This document shows, piece after piece, positions 7,785 through 14,908 of a stretch of DNA of 35,537 bases. The stretch lies in the NCBI GenBank assembly GCA_016649905.1, contig JAENWU010000014.1, positions 1 through 35,537 of the forward strand, written 5' to 3'. The DNA is from Thermoleophilia bacterium (lineage in GTDB: Bacteria; Actinomycetota; Thermoleophilia; Solirubrobacterales; 70-9). Below the pieces are notes generated by a model. That model was not told the origin of the DNA. It saw only the letters and a program-made list of their open reading frames with translations, and ran no database searches. The translations under genes were made by a program, and so were the position numbers. Every line of letters begins with the position of its first letter. Within the stretch, counting starts at the first letter, position 1.

Positions 7785-8534
7785 TCAGATTCGGCCGGCC
7801 TCCAGCAGACGACTGAGGAAGCGGCGGGTCTCCGGCCGCTCCGGCTCGCCGAGGACCTTGGCCGGCGGCCCCGCCTCGACGATCCGGCCTTCGTGCAGGA
7901 AGGCGACCTCGTCGGCGACCTCGCGGGCGAAGCTCATCTCGTGGGTGGCGATCACCATCGTCAGCCCCTCCCCCTTGAGGTCGCGCACCGCCGCCAGCAC
8001 CTCGCCGACCAGCTCCGGGTCGAGAGCGCTGGTGACCTCGTCGAGCAGCAACGCCCGCGGCCGCCCGGAGAAGGCGCGGGCGATCGCCACCCGCTGCTGC
8101 TGGCCGCCGGAGAGGTTGTCGGGACGGTCGTCCTCGCGGCCGGCGAGCCCGAAGCGGGCGAGCAGGGCGCGGCCGCTCTCCTCGGCCTCGGCGCGGGAGA
8201 CGCCGTGCGCCCGCATCTCCCCCAGCACGACGTTCTGCAGCGCGGTCAGGTGCGGGAAGAGGTTGTAGGCCTGGAATACGAGGCCGAGCCGGCGCCGCAC
8301 CGCGACCGGGTCGACGGATGGGTCGGTGATCACCTCGCCGTCGAGGAGGACGTCGCCGTCGTCGATCTCCTCGAGCAGGTCGATGCAGCGCAGCAGCGTC
8401 GACTTGCCCGAGCCGGAGGCGCCGATCAGGGCGATCGCCTCGTGCTCGGTCACCGTGAGGTCGATCCCGCGCAGGACCTGGCGCTCGCCGAAGGCCTTGG
8501 TGACGCCGCGCAGCTCCAGCACCGGCGCCGCCAC
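7785..8534 (-). CDS. Amino-acid ABC transporter ATP-binding protein (GlnQ/HisP type)
   Basis: A 249-residue ATPase with Walker A GASGSGKST, Q-loop VFQAYNLFPHLTALQNV, signature LSGGQQQRVAIARA, Walker B ALLLDEVTSALDPE and switch His in IATHEMSFAREVADEV. The N-L-F-P-H-L-T and H-E-M-x-F-A patterns are typical of polar amino-acid uptake ATPases. The start is GTG at 8534, two bases after the permease stop, with GGAGG about 10 bases upstream. It energises the permease encoded just before it. Confidence 0.95.
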   Translation of the reverse strand: MAAPVLELRGVTKAFGERQVLRGIDLTVTEHEAIALIGASGSGKSTLLRCIDLLEEIDDGDVLLDGEVITDPSVDPVAVRRRLGLVFQAYNLFPHLTALQNVVLGEMRAHGVSRAEAEESGRALLARFGLAGREDDRPDNLSGGQQQRVAIARAFSGRPRALLLDEVTSALDPELVGEVLAAVRDLKGEGLTMVIATHEMSFAREVADEVAFLHEGRIVEAGPPAKVLGEPERPETRRFLSRLLEAGRI

Positions 8535-8536
8535 GG

Positions 8537-9421
8537 CTACCGCACCTCCCCGGGGGCGCCGCCCATACGGTCGACGAGCCGGGCCAGCGGCACCGTCACC
8601 GCCAGGTAGAGCAGCGCCGCCGCGATCAGCGGCGTGTAGTTGAAGGTCTCCCCCTGGAAGATCTGGGCGAGCCGGAAGGCCTCCAGCGGGCCGAGGATCG
8701 AGACCAGGGCGACGTCCTTCTGCAGGGCGACGAAATCGTTCAGGAGCGGTGGCACCACCCGGCGGATCGCCTGCGGCAGGATCACGTGGCGCATCGTCTG
8801 CGTCTCGGTCAACCCGACCGCGAGGGCGGCATCGCGCTGGCCACGGTGGACGGAGCGGATGCCGGCGCGGTAGACCTCGGCGACGTAGGCGCTGTAGGAG
8901 AGGCCGAGCGCGATCCCGCCGAGCACGACGGGGTCGGTCGGCAACCCGCTCAGCCGCAGCGCCGGGACCCCGAAGCCGACCAGGTAGACGAGCAGGATCG
9001 TCGGGATACCGCGGAAGAGGTCCACCCAGACCGCCGCGAGCAATCGCAGCGGGAAGAGGGCGGCGCCGCGGCTGGTGCGGATCAGAGCAATTGCCAGTCC
9101 CAGGATCAGCACCGCGATCTCGACGAGGACGAAGAGCTTGACGTCGAGCCAGAAGCCGTCGAGGACTTCGGGGAACGCTTCCTTGAAGACCTCCCAGTTG
9201 AAGAACAGCTCGCGGACTTCCGGCCAGCCGGGACTGCTGAGGATCCAGGCGGCGAGGCCGCCGAGCACGATGATCGTCGAAGCCGCCGCAATCCCCTGCG
9301 AACGCCGCTCCTGACGCCGCTTGGCAGCTTCCCGCTCCAGGCGTCGGTCGCTGATGACGGCGGCGGCGGACAATCTGCCGCGATTCTGACCGCGCCGGGG
9401 GACGGCGCGGAGGCGCACCAC
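8537..9421 (-). CDS. Amino-acid ABC transporter permease (HisM/GlnP type)
   Basis: About 294 residues. After a basic, cytoplasmic N-terminus (LEREAAKRRQERRSQG) there are at least five hydrophobic segments. The family motif VDLFRGIPTILLVYLVGFGVP and the EAA-loop (YRAGIRSVHRGQRDAALAVGL) that docks to the ATPase are present. The C-terminus is GAPGEVR. The GTG at 9421 has no obvious ribosome site and lies eight bases from a strong hairpin (9429-9467). An internal TTG about 16 codons in is an alternative, so the true N-terminus is uncertain. A single permease gene suggests a homodimeric transporter. Confidence 0.93.
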   Translation of the reverse strand: MVRLRAVPRRGQNRGRLSAAAVISDRRLEREAAKRRQERRSQGIAAASTIIVLGGLAAWILSSPGWPEVRELFFNWEVFKEAFPEVLDGFWLDVKLFVLVEIAVLILGLAIALIRTSRGAALFPLRLLAAVWVDLFRGIPTILLVYLVGFGVPALRLSGLPTDPVVLGGIALGLSYSAYVAEVYRAGIRSVHRGQRDAALAVGLTETQTMRHVILPQAIRRVVPPLLNDFVALQKDVALVSILGPLEAFRLAQIFQGETFNYTPLIAAALLYLAVTVPLARLVDRMGGAPGEVR

Positions 9422-9428
9422 GTCGGCT

Positions 9429-9467
9429 TTGGCGAGTTTGTTCCACCCGTGGGAACAAAGTCGCCAA
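9429..9467. repeat. REP-like palindrome, copy 2, between lipoprotein and permease genes
   Basis: TTGGCGA (9429-9435) and TTTGTTCC (9437-9444) pair with GGAACAAA (9452-9459) and TCGCCAA (9461-9467), with one G-G mismatch. It shares GATTGGCGA and ACAAACTCGCCA-type arms with the palindrome at 875-911. Lying between the binding-protein and permease genes, it could stabilise the upstream transcript and limit read-through, as intercistronic REP elements do in other transport operons. Confidence 0.75.
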
Positions 9468-9481
9468 TCGGCAGCTGTGCG

Positions 9482-10339
9482 CTATTCGAGGTTAGGTGCG
9501 CCGGCGGCTTGGCTCATCCACCGGGTGTTGAGCTTTTCAAGCTCACCCGAGGATTCGAGCTCTTCGACCGCTTCGGAGACGCAGGGGGTCAGCGGCGAGT
9601 CCTTGGCCAGCAGAGCGCCCCACTCGTCGCCGCCGGGGTCGCTGAACTGGCCGACCACAGTCGCCTCGGGGACTTCCACGGCGGTCAGGTAGAGCGCCGT
9701 CGGCAGGTCGACGACGATCGCGTCGATCTGGCCGTTTTTCAGCGCCGTGACGACGTCGGTGGAGTTGTTGAAGACTTCCGGCCTGGAGCTCGGGTCGATC
9801 ACGTCTTCGGTCGCCGAGAGGCTGGTGGTACCGATCTGGACGCCGAACTGGACGTCCTGCAGTTGTTCGAAGTCGGTCGCCTTGGCGGCGTCGGATTCCT
9901 TCAGCGCCAGCACCGCCTGGTTGGCGACGTAGTAGGGCGCCGAGAAGTCGACGGCCTTTTCGCGCACCGGCGTGATCGAGATCTGGTTGACGTCGAAGTC
10001 GAAGTCCTTGGGACCGGGCGCGTAGGAGGAGTTGAACGGCTCGACCGTCCACGTCACCTTCGCCGCCGGGTAGCCGAGCTGCTTGGCGATCGCGTAGGCG
10101 ACGGCGCTCTCGAACCCTTCCCCGTTGGTCGGGTCGTCGTCTTCGAAGTAGGGCGGGAAGGCCGGTTTGTCGGTGGCGACGGTGAGGGTGCCCGCATTCT
10201 CGGTCGGCAGGTTGCCGGGCTCGCAGACGTCGGCGGTCGTCGCGGTGTCCGAGCTCGAGTCATCGTCGGAGCTGCCGCAGCCGGCCACGAGCAGGCCGAG
10301 GGTCAGAGTGAGGACGAGAGTGGCGTGGAGCTTCTTCAT
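9482..10339 (-). CDS. Amino-acid ABC transporter substrate-binding lipoprotein
   Basis: A 285-residue precursor. The signal MKKLHATLVLTLTLGLLVAGC ends in a canonical lipobox (LVAG-Cys21), followed by an Asp/Ser/Thr-rich linker. The mature domain is a family 3 solute-binding fold: TLTVATDKPAFPPYFE, GFESAVAYAIAKQLGY, FDVNQISITPVREKAVDFSAPYYVANQ and FGVQIGTTS. These segments match the polar amino-acid binding signature. It is the first gene of a minus-strand uptake operon. Ligand identity is unknown. The start region carries a small GC hairpin (about 10347-10363) but no strong ribosome site. Confidence 0.94.
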   Translation of the reverse strand: MKKLHATLVLTLTLGLLVAGCGSSDDDSSSDTATTADVCEPGNLPTENAGTLTVATDKPAFPPYFEDDDPTNGEGFESAVAYAIAKQLGYPAAKVTWTVEPFNSSYAPGPKDFDFDVNQISITPVREKAVDFSAPYYVANQAVLALKESDAAKATDFEQLQDVQFGVQIGTTSLSATEDVIDPSSRPEVFNNSTDVVTALKNGQIDAIVVDLPTALYLTAVEVPEATVVGQFSDPGGDEWGALLAKDSPLTPCVSEAVEELESSGELEKLNTRWMSQAAGAPNLE

Positions 10340-10402
10340 TGGCTTCCCGCGAAGGAAGCGGGCATCCTAGACGCTGGCGCTCCTTCGACGTAACCTCGGG
10401 CG

Positions 10403-11206
10403 ATGGCGGACGACGACGGCCCTCGCAAGCTCTCCAAGAAGCAGTACGAAAAGGAGCTCGGGCGCCTGCAGACGGAGCTGGTGAAGCTGCAGGAATGGGT
10501 GGGCCAGGAGGGCCTCAAAGTCGTCGTCGTCTTCGAGGGGCGCGACACCGCCGGCAAGGGCGGGGTGATCAAGCGGATCACCGAAAAGACCAACCCGCGG
10601 GTGGTGCGCACGGTTGCTCTCGGCACCCCCACCGAGCGCCAGAAAACCCAGTGGTACTTCCAGCGCTACGCCGCCCAGCTGCCGGCCAGCGGCGAGATCG
10701 TCCTCTTCGACCGCAGCTGGTACAACCGCGCCGGCGTCGAGCACGTGATGGGCTTCTGCACCGATGCCGAGTACGAGGAGTTCATGCGCTCCACCCCCCA
10801 CTTCGAGCGGATGCTGATGCGCTCGGGATTGGTCCTAATCAAGTACTGGCTCTCGGTCTCCGACGAGGAGCAGGAGCGGCGCTTCAAGGCGCGGATCGAG
10901 AACCCCGACAAGCAATGGAAGCTGAGCCCGATGGACCTCGAGGCGCGGGCCCGCTGGGTCGACTACGCCGAAGCCAAGGACGAGATGTTCGCCTACACCG
11001 ACACCAAGGAGTCGCCCTGGTGGGTCGTCGAGGCCGACGACAAGCGCACCGCCCGGCTCAACCTGATCAGCCACCTGCTCGAACAGGTCCCCTACGGGAC
11101 GGTGAAGCGGGAGAAGATCGAGCTGCCGCCGCGCCAGCAACGGGCCCACGAGCGGCCGCCCGCTGACACCCAGAACTTCGTCCCGACCCGCTACGAAGTC
11201 GGTTAA
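10403..11206 (+). CDS. ppk2: Polyphosphate kinase 2 (PPK2)
   Basis: A 267-residue single-domain PPK2. It shows Walker A FEGRDTAGKGGVIKRI (about 48-63), LGTPTERQKTQWYFQRY, Walker B FDRSWYNRAGVEHVMGFC, the lid SVSDEEQERRFKARIENPDKQWKLS and a C-terminal LNLISHLLEQVPY. Such enzymes move phosphate between polyphosphate and nucleoside di- or monophosphates. Class cannot be fixed by eye, although length and the N-P-x-K-x-W-K-L-S block fit the common actinobacterial ADP/GDP-using type. It is transcribed divergently from the transporter lipoprotein (63-base gap). It converges on the next gene, sharing a GTTAAC palindrome so that both stops are TAA and overlap. Confidence 0.95.
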   Translation: MADDDGPRKLSKKQYEKELGRLQTELVKLQEWVGQEGLKVVVVFEGRDTAGKGGVIKRITEKTNPRVVRTVALGTPTERQKTQWYFQRYAAQLPASGEIVLFDRSWYNRAGVEHVMGFCTDAEYEEFMRSTPHFERMLMRSGLVLIKYWLSVSDEEQERRFKARIENPDKQWKLSPMDLEARARWVDYAEAKDEMFAYTDTKESPWWVVEADDKRTARLNLISHLLEQVPYGTVKREKIELPPRQQRAHERPPADTQNFVPTRYEVG

Positions 11207-12012
11207 CCGGCCGCGAAGGCGCCGGCGGTGGTGAAGCCGCTGCGGCCCGGCCCTTTGAGCCGTTTGATCTCGACGTTGAAGACGCCGTCGATCTCACAGA
11301 CGTCGTCGCGGAAGACCGAGATGTGGGCGCCGCCGTAGACGACGGCGCTATCGCAGGAGCCGCCGACGTTGACGCGGCGGATCAGCTTCTTGCCGACCCC
11401 GAGGCTCTTGAACTGGGAGACCTTGAGGTCGAGCGGCAAGACGATCGACTCGAAGCTCGATTGCAAGGCCTCGATCTGGGAGCCTCGCGGCGTCGGTCCG
11501 ATGACAGAGCCGCCGCTGCAACTGCTGTGCTGGTCGCCGCCGTTGCGCCGCGAGATCCCGATCGCAACCAGCCAAGGGGCTTTGTTGCGACCGTCGGGGA
11601 GCAGCGAAGCGGAGCCGGTGCCGGTGTGGCTGCCGCACTCGGGTTTGCGGCCCAGTTCGACCGGGTCTTCGGGCGGGCAGTAGTTGCTCTCGTGGTACTC
11701 GGAGAGGACGTTCTTGTTGGCGGCGCCGCCGGGCGACTTGGCGTCGGTGCTCTGGACGATCCTCTTGCCGATCCGTTCGATCTGGATCGTCCCGTTCACC
11801 TCGACCTCGACCTGGGCTTCGATCGTCCAGGCTTGGCCCGGCTCGCAACTGCCGGTGAAGTCGTGCTTGGTGGTGATCGTCAGGCCGCCGGCGACGTGCA
11901 GCTTCGCCGGGTAGGCCTGGCGGCCGCTGGCCGAGGCGGAGCTGGCGAGCGCGAGCAGGACGAGCGCCAGGATGGCGGCGAAGAGGCTGAGGCGCAGGGG
12001 CCGAGAGGACAA
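11203..12012 (-). CDS. Secreted protein of unknown function
   Basis: A 269-residue protein with a clear signal peptide (basic SSRPLRLSLF, a hydrophobic stretch, and ASA-SG as likely cleavage near residue 29). The mature part is beta-rich, with eight or so cysteines (for example GSCEPGQAW, NYCPPED, PECGSH, SSCSGG, GGSCDS and DVCEIDG) that could form disulphides outside the cell. No catalytic motif is recognised. Similar lone secreted beta proteins are frequent in Thermoleophilia genomes, but no family name can be given. It converges with PPK2. Confidence 0.75.
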   Translation of the reverse strand: MSSRPLRLSLFAAILALVLLALASSASASGRQAYPAKLHVAGGLTITTKHDFTGSCEPGQAWTIEAQVEVEVNGTIQIERIGKRIVQSTDAKSPGGAANKNVLSEYHESNYCPPEDPVELGRKPECGSHTGTGSASLLPDGRNKAPWLVAIGISRRNGGDQHSSCSGGSVIGPTPRGSQIEALQSSFESIVLPLDLKVSQFKSLGVGKKLIRRVNVGGSCDSAVVYGGAHISVFRDDVCEIDGVFNVEIKRLKGPGRSGFTTAGAFAAG

Positions 12013-12135
12013 GACGCCCTATTCAATCACTGCCCGCGCCCCTGCGGACAAGAGTTGGAGCGCCGCTTCCGAGTTTGAGCGGGCTATAGCGAGCTCAAAG
12101 TCGGACTCGCGAGCGTGGGCGGCAGTATGTGGGGC

Positions 12136-12636
12136 ATGGATAGAGACGAGCTGCGATCGATTCAGGCTCCGCTGAAGGAGCGCTACGAGACCGAGCCAGA
12201 GGCGGCGCTGGTGACGCTGTCGGCCACCGGCACGCTCGGCGAGGGCGTCTCCTGCTCGGTCGCGACCGGGCGGGCGATCGCCGCGGCGGGCCTGCACCCG
12301 GCCTCCGGCGGCGACGGCTCGCTGCTGTGCTCGGGCGACATGCTGCTGGAGGCCCTGGCCGCCTGCGCCGGGGTGACGCTGCGGGCGGTCGCGACCTCGC
12401 TGGGGATCGCGGTCGAGTCCGGCAGCGTCCGCGCCGACGGCGACCTCGACTTCCGCGGCACCCTCGCGGTCGACCGCGACGCCCCGGTCGGCTTCCGCGC
12501 GATCCGCCTCAGCTTCGAGCTCGAGAGCGACGCCAGCGAGGAGGAACTGGCGACGCTGCTGAAGCTGACCGAGCGCTACTGCGTCGTCTTACAGACGATC
12601 GCCAGCCCGCCAGAGCTCTCGGCGACGATCGTGTAG
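12136..12636 (+). CDS. OsmC/Ohr-family protein
   Basis: About 166 residues. Features of the OsmC family are the block GDMLLEALAACAGVTLRAVATSLGI, with the conserved cysteine in AACAG at the start of the long helix. A second cysteine in TERYCVVLQTI is the pair seen in peroxide-reducing OsmC/Ohr proteins. These proteins detoxify organic or fatty-acid hydroperoxides with thiol or lipoyl reductants. Starts at 12115, 12127 and 12136 are all in frame. 12136 (MDRDELRSI) is chosen as the domain start, with GTGGGG upstream as a weak ribosome site. It is a single-gene unit. Confidence 0.85.
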   Translation: MDRDELRSIQAPLKERYETEPEAALVTLSATGTLGEGVSCSVATGRAIAAAGLHPASGGDGSLLCSGDMLLEALAACAGVTLRAVATSLGIAVESGSVRADGDLDFRGTLAVDRDAPVGFRAIRLSFELESDASEEELATLLKLTERYCVVLQTIASPPELSATIV

Positions 12637-12871
12637 CGGCGCGCATTTCCTTCGCGCCGGGATTCACACCCCGCCCGACGGGGTAGAGCGACACCGTGCT
12701 GATCGCCGCCGTCATCGCCATCCGGCAAATCGCGGAGCGCCGCCGACAAGAGCCATGAGGCCGGCAAGCAGGGGCGGTCCAAGCTGCCCTTCTAGGCAGT
12801 CGCCCGTCCTCTCTTGCTGACCCTCCTTCCCCCAGCCGCCGCGCCCGGCTTCCACTTCGGCGACGTCTACT
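12637..12871. other. Gene-free stretch with no convincing feature
   Basis: No reading frame here has family-like content. A short plus-strand piece near 12697-12720 reads VLIAAVIAI, which might be membrane-protein debris related to the antiporter remnant that follows. Confidence 0.4.
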
Positions 12872-13533
12872 CGGATCGAACGGGCCTCGGAGATCACCGT
12901 CGTGATCGCCCTCTTCTCGGTCGGGATCCGGCTCGACCGCAGGTTCAGCTGGCGCGGCTGGTCCTCGACCGCGCGGCTGATCGCCCTCGCGATGCCGCTG
13001 ACGATCGCCGCCGTGGCCTGCTTCGGCCACCTCGTCATGGGTCTCTCCTGGGGGGCGGCGATCGTGCTCGGGGCGATTCTGGCGCCGACCGATCCGGTCC
13101 TGGCCGGGGAGATCCAGGTGGGGCCGCCGGGAGAGGGCGGCGAGGAGGAGCCGCGCTTCGCCCTCACCTCCGAGGCCGGCCTCAACGACGGCCTCGCCTT
13201 CCCCTTCCTCTTCCTCGGGCTGCTGCTGGCCGGCCCCGACAGTGGCTGGTTCGGCGACTGGCTAGCCGCCGACGTCGTCTACGCGATTGTCGTCGGCCTC
13301 GCCATCGGCGCCGTCGCCGGCTGGGCCCTGGGAGCGGCCACCTCGGCCCTGCGCGAGCGCGAGTGGCTGCTGGCCGAGTACGACGGCTGGCTGGCGATCG
13401 GCGCCGGTGTCCTCACGCCACCGAGGCGACGACGATCTACTGGACCGCGATCGCCTGTGTCGGCGTCTCGATCGTCGTCCACGGCCTGACGGCGACGCCG
13501 GCGAGCCGAAAGCTGGGCTTCGACCCTCCCTGA
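12872..13533 (+). pseudogene. Cation/proton antiporter (CPA1 type), remnant
   Basis: From about 12872 the plus strand reads ERASEITVVIALFSVGIRLD, then several membrane segments with GAILAPTDPVLAGEIQVG. The T-D-P is the ion-binding motif of CPA1 antiporters. FALTSEAGLNDGLAFPFLF follows, another family block. The frame is lost near 13415 after LAIGAGV. The downstream end (TIYWTAIACVGVSIVVHGL, ending KLGFDPP) is in a different frame, so an internal segment has been deleted. The N-terminal third is also missing. This is a truncated, non-functional copy of a gene that is normally over 400 codons. Confidence 0.8.
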
Positions 13534-13596
13534 GCCGAAATCACGGTCTCCAGTCCACCGTCGTCCCCTGAATCAAGTCGCTGGAGCAAGCTGCTG

Positions 13597-14145
13597 TCAG
13601 TCGACGCGCACGGCTCTCCAGGCGGCCTCGGCCAGATCGCTTTCGACCTGCCGGAGAGAGGGGATCCGACCCGCCAGCCAGAGGCGTGAGAGCTCCTGCG
13701 CCGGCCCCAGCAGCACCGCGTAGAAGACCTCGCCGCGCAGGGACCGGATCGCGGGCTGGCCCTCGACCCAATCCGCGACCGCGGCGAAAAGGCTCCTGTT
13801 GAGCGCCTGCAGCTCGTCGCCGGCGGCCACCCGCGCCGCGCCGCTCTGCAGCAGGAAGCGGGCGCGCTCAGGGTTTCGCTGCACCCAGCGCAGGTGGTAG
13901 CGGACCAGCCCCCCCACCCCATCCTCGGCGTTGCGCGCACGTCCTAGGGCTTGCACGACTCCACCCTGATACCCGCGCAGAATCTCGATGTAGAGCGCCG
14001 CGGCGACTCCGTCGACGCCACCGAAGTGGTGGTAGATCGAGCCGACGCTGGCGCCGGAGCGCCGCTTGATCTCCTCGATCGCGGTCGTGCCGGTGGCGTC
14101 GAACGACTCCAGCGCGGCTTCGAGAATCTCCTCCTGGCGGCTCAT
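13597..14145 (-). CDS. TetR/AcrR-family transcriptional regulator
   Basis: A 182-residue regulator. The N-terminal helix-turn-helix is typical: RQEEILEAALESFDATG, then IEEIKRRSGASVGSIYHHFGGVDGV (residues about 23-47). The C-terminal ligand domain (YHLRWVQRNPERARFLLQ) resembles the TetR_C domains of lipid or drug-responsive regulators. The start lies three bases from a perfect palindrome at 14148-14162 that also abuts the divergent gene, so it very likely represses itself and its neighbour. The inducer is unknown. Confidence 0.92.
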   Translation of the reverse strand: MSRQEEILEAALESFDATGTTAIEEIKRRSGASVGSIYHHFGGVDGVAAALYIEILRGYQGGVVQALGRARNAEDGVGGLVRYHLRWVQRNPERARFLLQSGAARVAAGDELQALNRSLFAAVADWVEGQPAIRSLRGEVFYAVLLGPAQELSRLWLAGRIPSLRQVESDLAEAAWRAVRVD

Positions 14146-14147
14146 GG

Positions 14148-14162
14148 TAGAATTATATTCTA
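14148..14162. promoter_or_regulatory. Palindromic operator between TetR and the divergent gene
   Basis: TAGAAT-TAT-ATTCTA is a perfect 6+3+6 inverted repeat and strikingly A+T-rich in this genome. It fills almost all of the 21-base gap between the two start codons. A TetR dimer bound here would cover both start regions, and transcripts are probably leaderless or nearly so. Confidence 0.8.
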
Positions 14163-14166
14163 GAAG

Positions 14167-14730
14167 ATGACTCTAATCGACGAGATCATGCCCAGCTGCG
14201 ACCGCCGCGAGCGGCACCGGCGCAGGACCAACGCCCCGGTGCCCGCCCTCTGGGACGCGGTCCACGATCTGAGCGCCAACGAGCTGCTGGTGATGCGAGC
14301 CCTGATGGGGCTGCGCACGCTCGGCCGCGGTGGCGGCGATGCCGACCGCACGGTGCTCGAAGGGTTCGAACGAATGGGCTTCCGCAAGGTCGCCGAGGAG
14401 CCGGGTCGGGAACTCGTCGTCGCCGGCATCGGGCGCTTCTGGAAGCTGTCGGGTGGTCTGCGACGAGTCCAGGGCCCGGAGTTCTTCACCCGCTTCGAGG
14501 AGCCGGGCTACGCCAAGGTCGCATTCAACTTCCGGCTCGGCGACGGTGAGCTCTCGACCGAGACGCGGATCGCCGGAACCGACGCCCACGCGCGGCGCCG
14601 CTTCGGTCTCTACTGGTTGGCGGTCCGGCCCGGCAGCGGCCTGATCAGGCACGAGTGGCTGCGCGCGATCGACAAGCAGGCGCAGTCGTCCCCGCGGGAC
14701 GTTGCGGACGCACCATTCTCGACCACGTAG
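14167..14730 (+). CDS. SRPBCC-like hypothetical protein controlled by TetR
   Basis: A 187-residue protein. The sequence runs MTLIDEIMPSCDRRERHRR, APVPALWDAVHDLSANELLV, VAGIGRFWKLSGGLRRV, FFTRFEEPGYAKVAFNF, LSTETRIAGTDAHARRRF and YWLAVRPGSGLIRHEWLRAI. This order of strands and a long last helix fits a polyketide-cyclase/START-like (SRPBCC) cavity. It matches a recurring actinobacterial family of unknown function, as I recall it. The ligand is unknown. The tail DVADAPFSTT appears to be read from DNA antisense to a metallo-hydrolase remnant, so the original C-terminus may have been replaced by a deletion junction near 14700. Confidence 0.7.
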   Translation: MTLIDEIMPSCDRRERHRRRTNAPVPALWDAVHDLSANELLVMRALMGLRTLGRGGGDADRTVLEGFERMGFRKVAEEPGRELVVAGIGRFWKLSGGLRRVQGPEFFTRFEEPGYAKVAFNFRLGDGELSTETRIAGTDAHARRRFGLYWLAVRPGSGLIRHEWLRAIDKQAQSSPRDVADAPFSTT

Positions 14731-14831
14731 GCGGGCACCGGCAGGCGGATGCGCTTCTCGTGGTCTTCGCCCTGGCGCCAGATGGCCGCGGAGGCGGTCA
14801 TCCAGCCGACGTTCAGCATCTCGATCTTCAC
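14703..14831 (-). pseudogene. Metallo-beta-lactamase-fold hydrolase, N-terminal remnant
   Basis: The minus strand, from a GTG at 14831, reads MKIEMLNVGWMTASAAIW, then EKRIRLPVPAYVVENG. This resembles the first strands of lactonase-like metallo-beta-lactamase proteins, where a P-x-x-x-Y-(L/V)-I-E segment precedes the metal-binding domain. The sequence then runs into the antisense of the SRPBCC-like gene, so only about 40 residues survive. The family call is tentative because the HxHxDH motif is absent. Confidence 0.45.
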
Positions 14832-14908
14832 TCCGGCATCCCCGATTCACTCGACGACCCGCGCGCCGATTCAGCGCAGCCTAGCCGGCTGCCTCGGGCC
14901 GGAGAATC

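Noticed and set aside
12019-12031. 13-base match CTATTCAATCACT shared with 33693-33705
   Set aside because: A few 13-base matches are expected by chance in 35 kb, and the contexts differ (before a start in one case, at a stop in the other).
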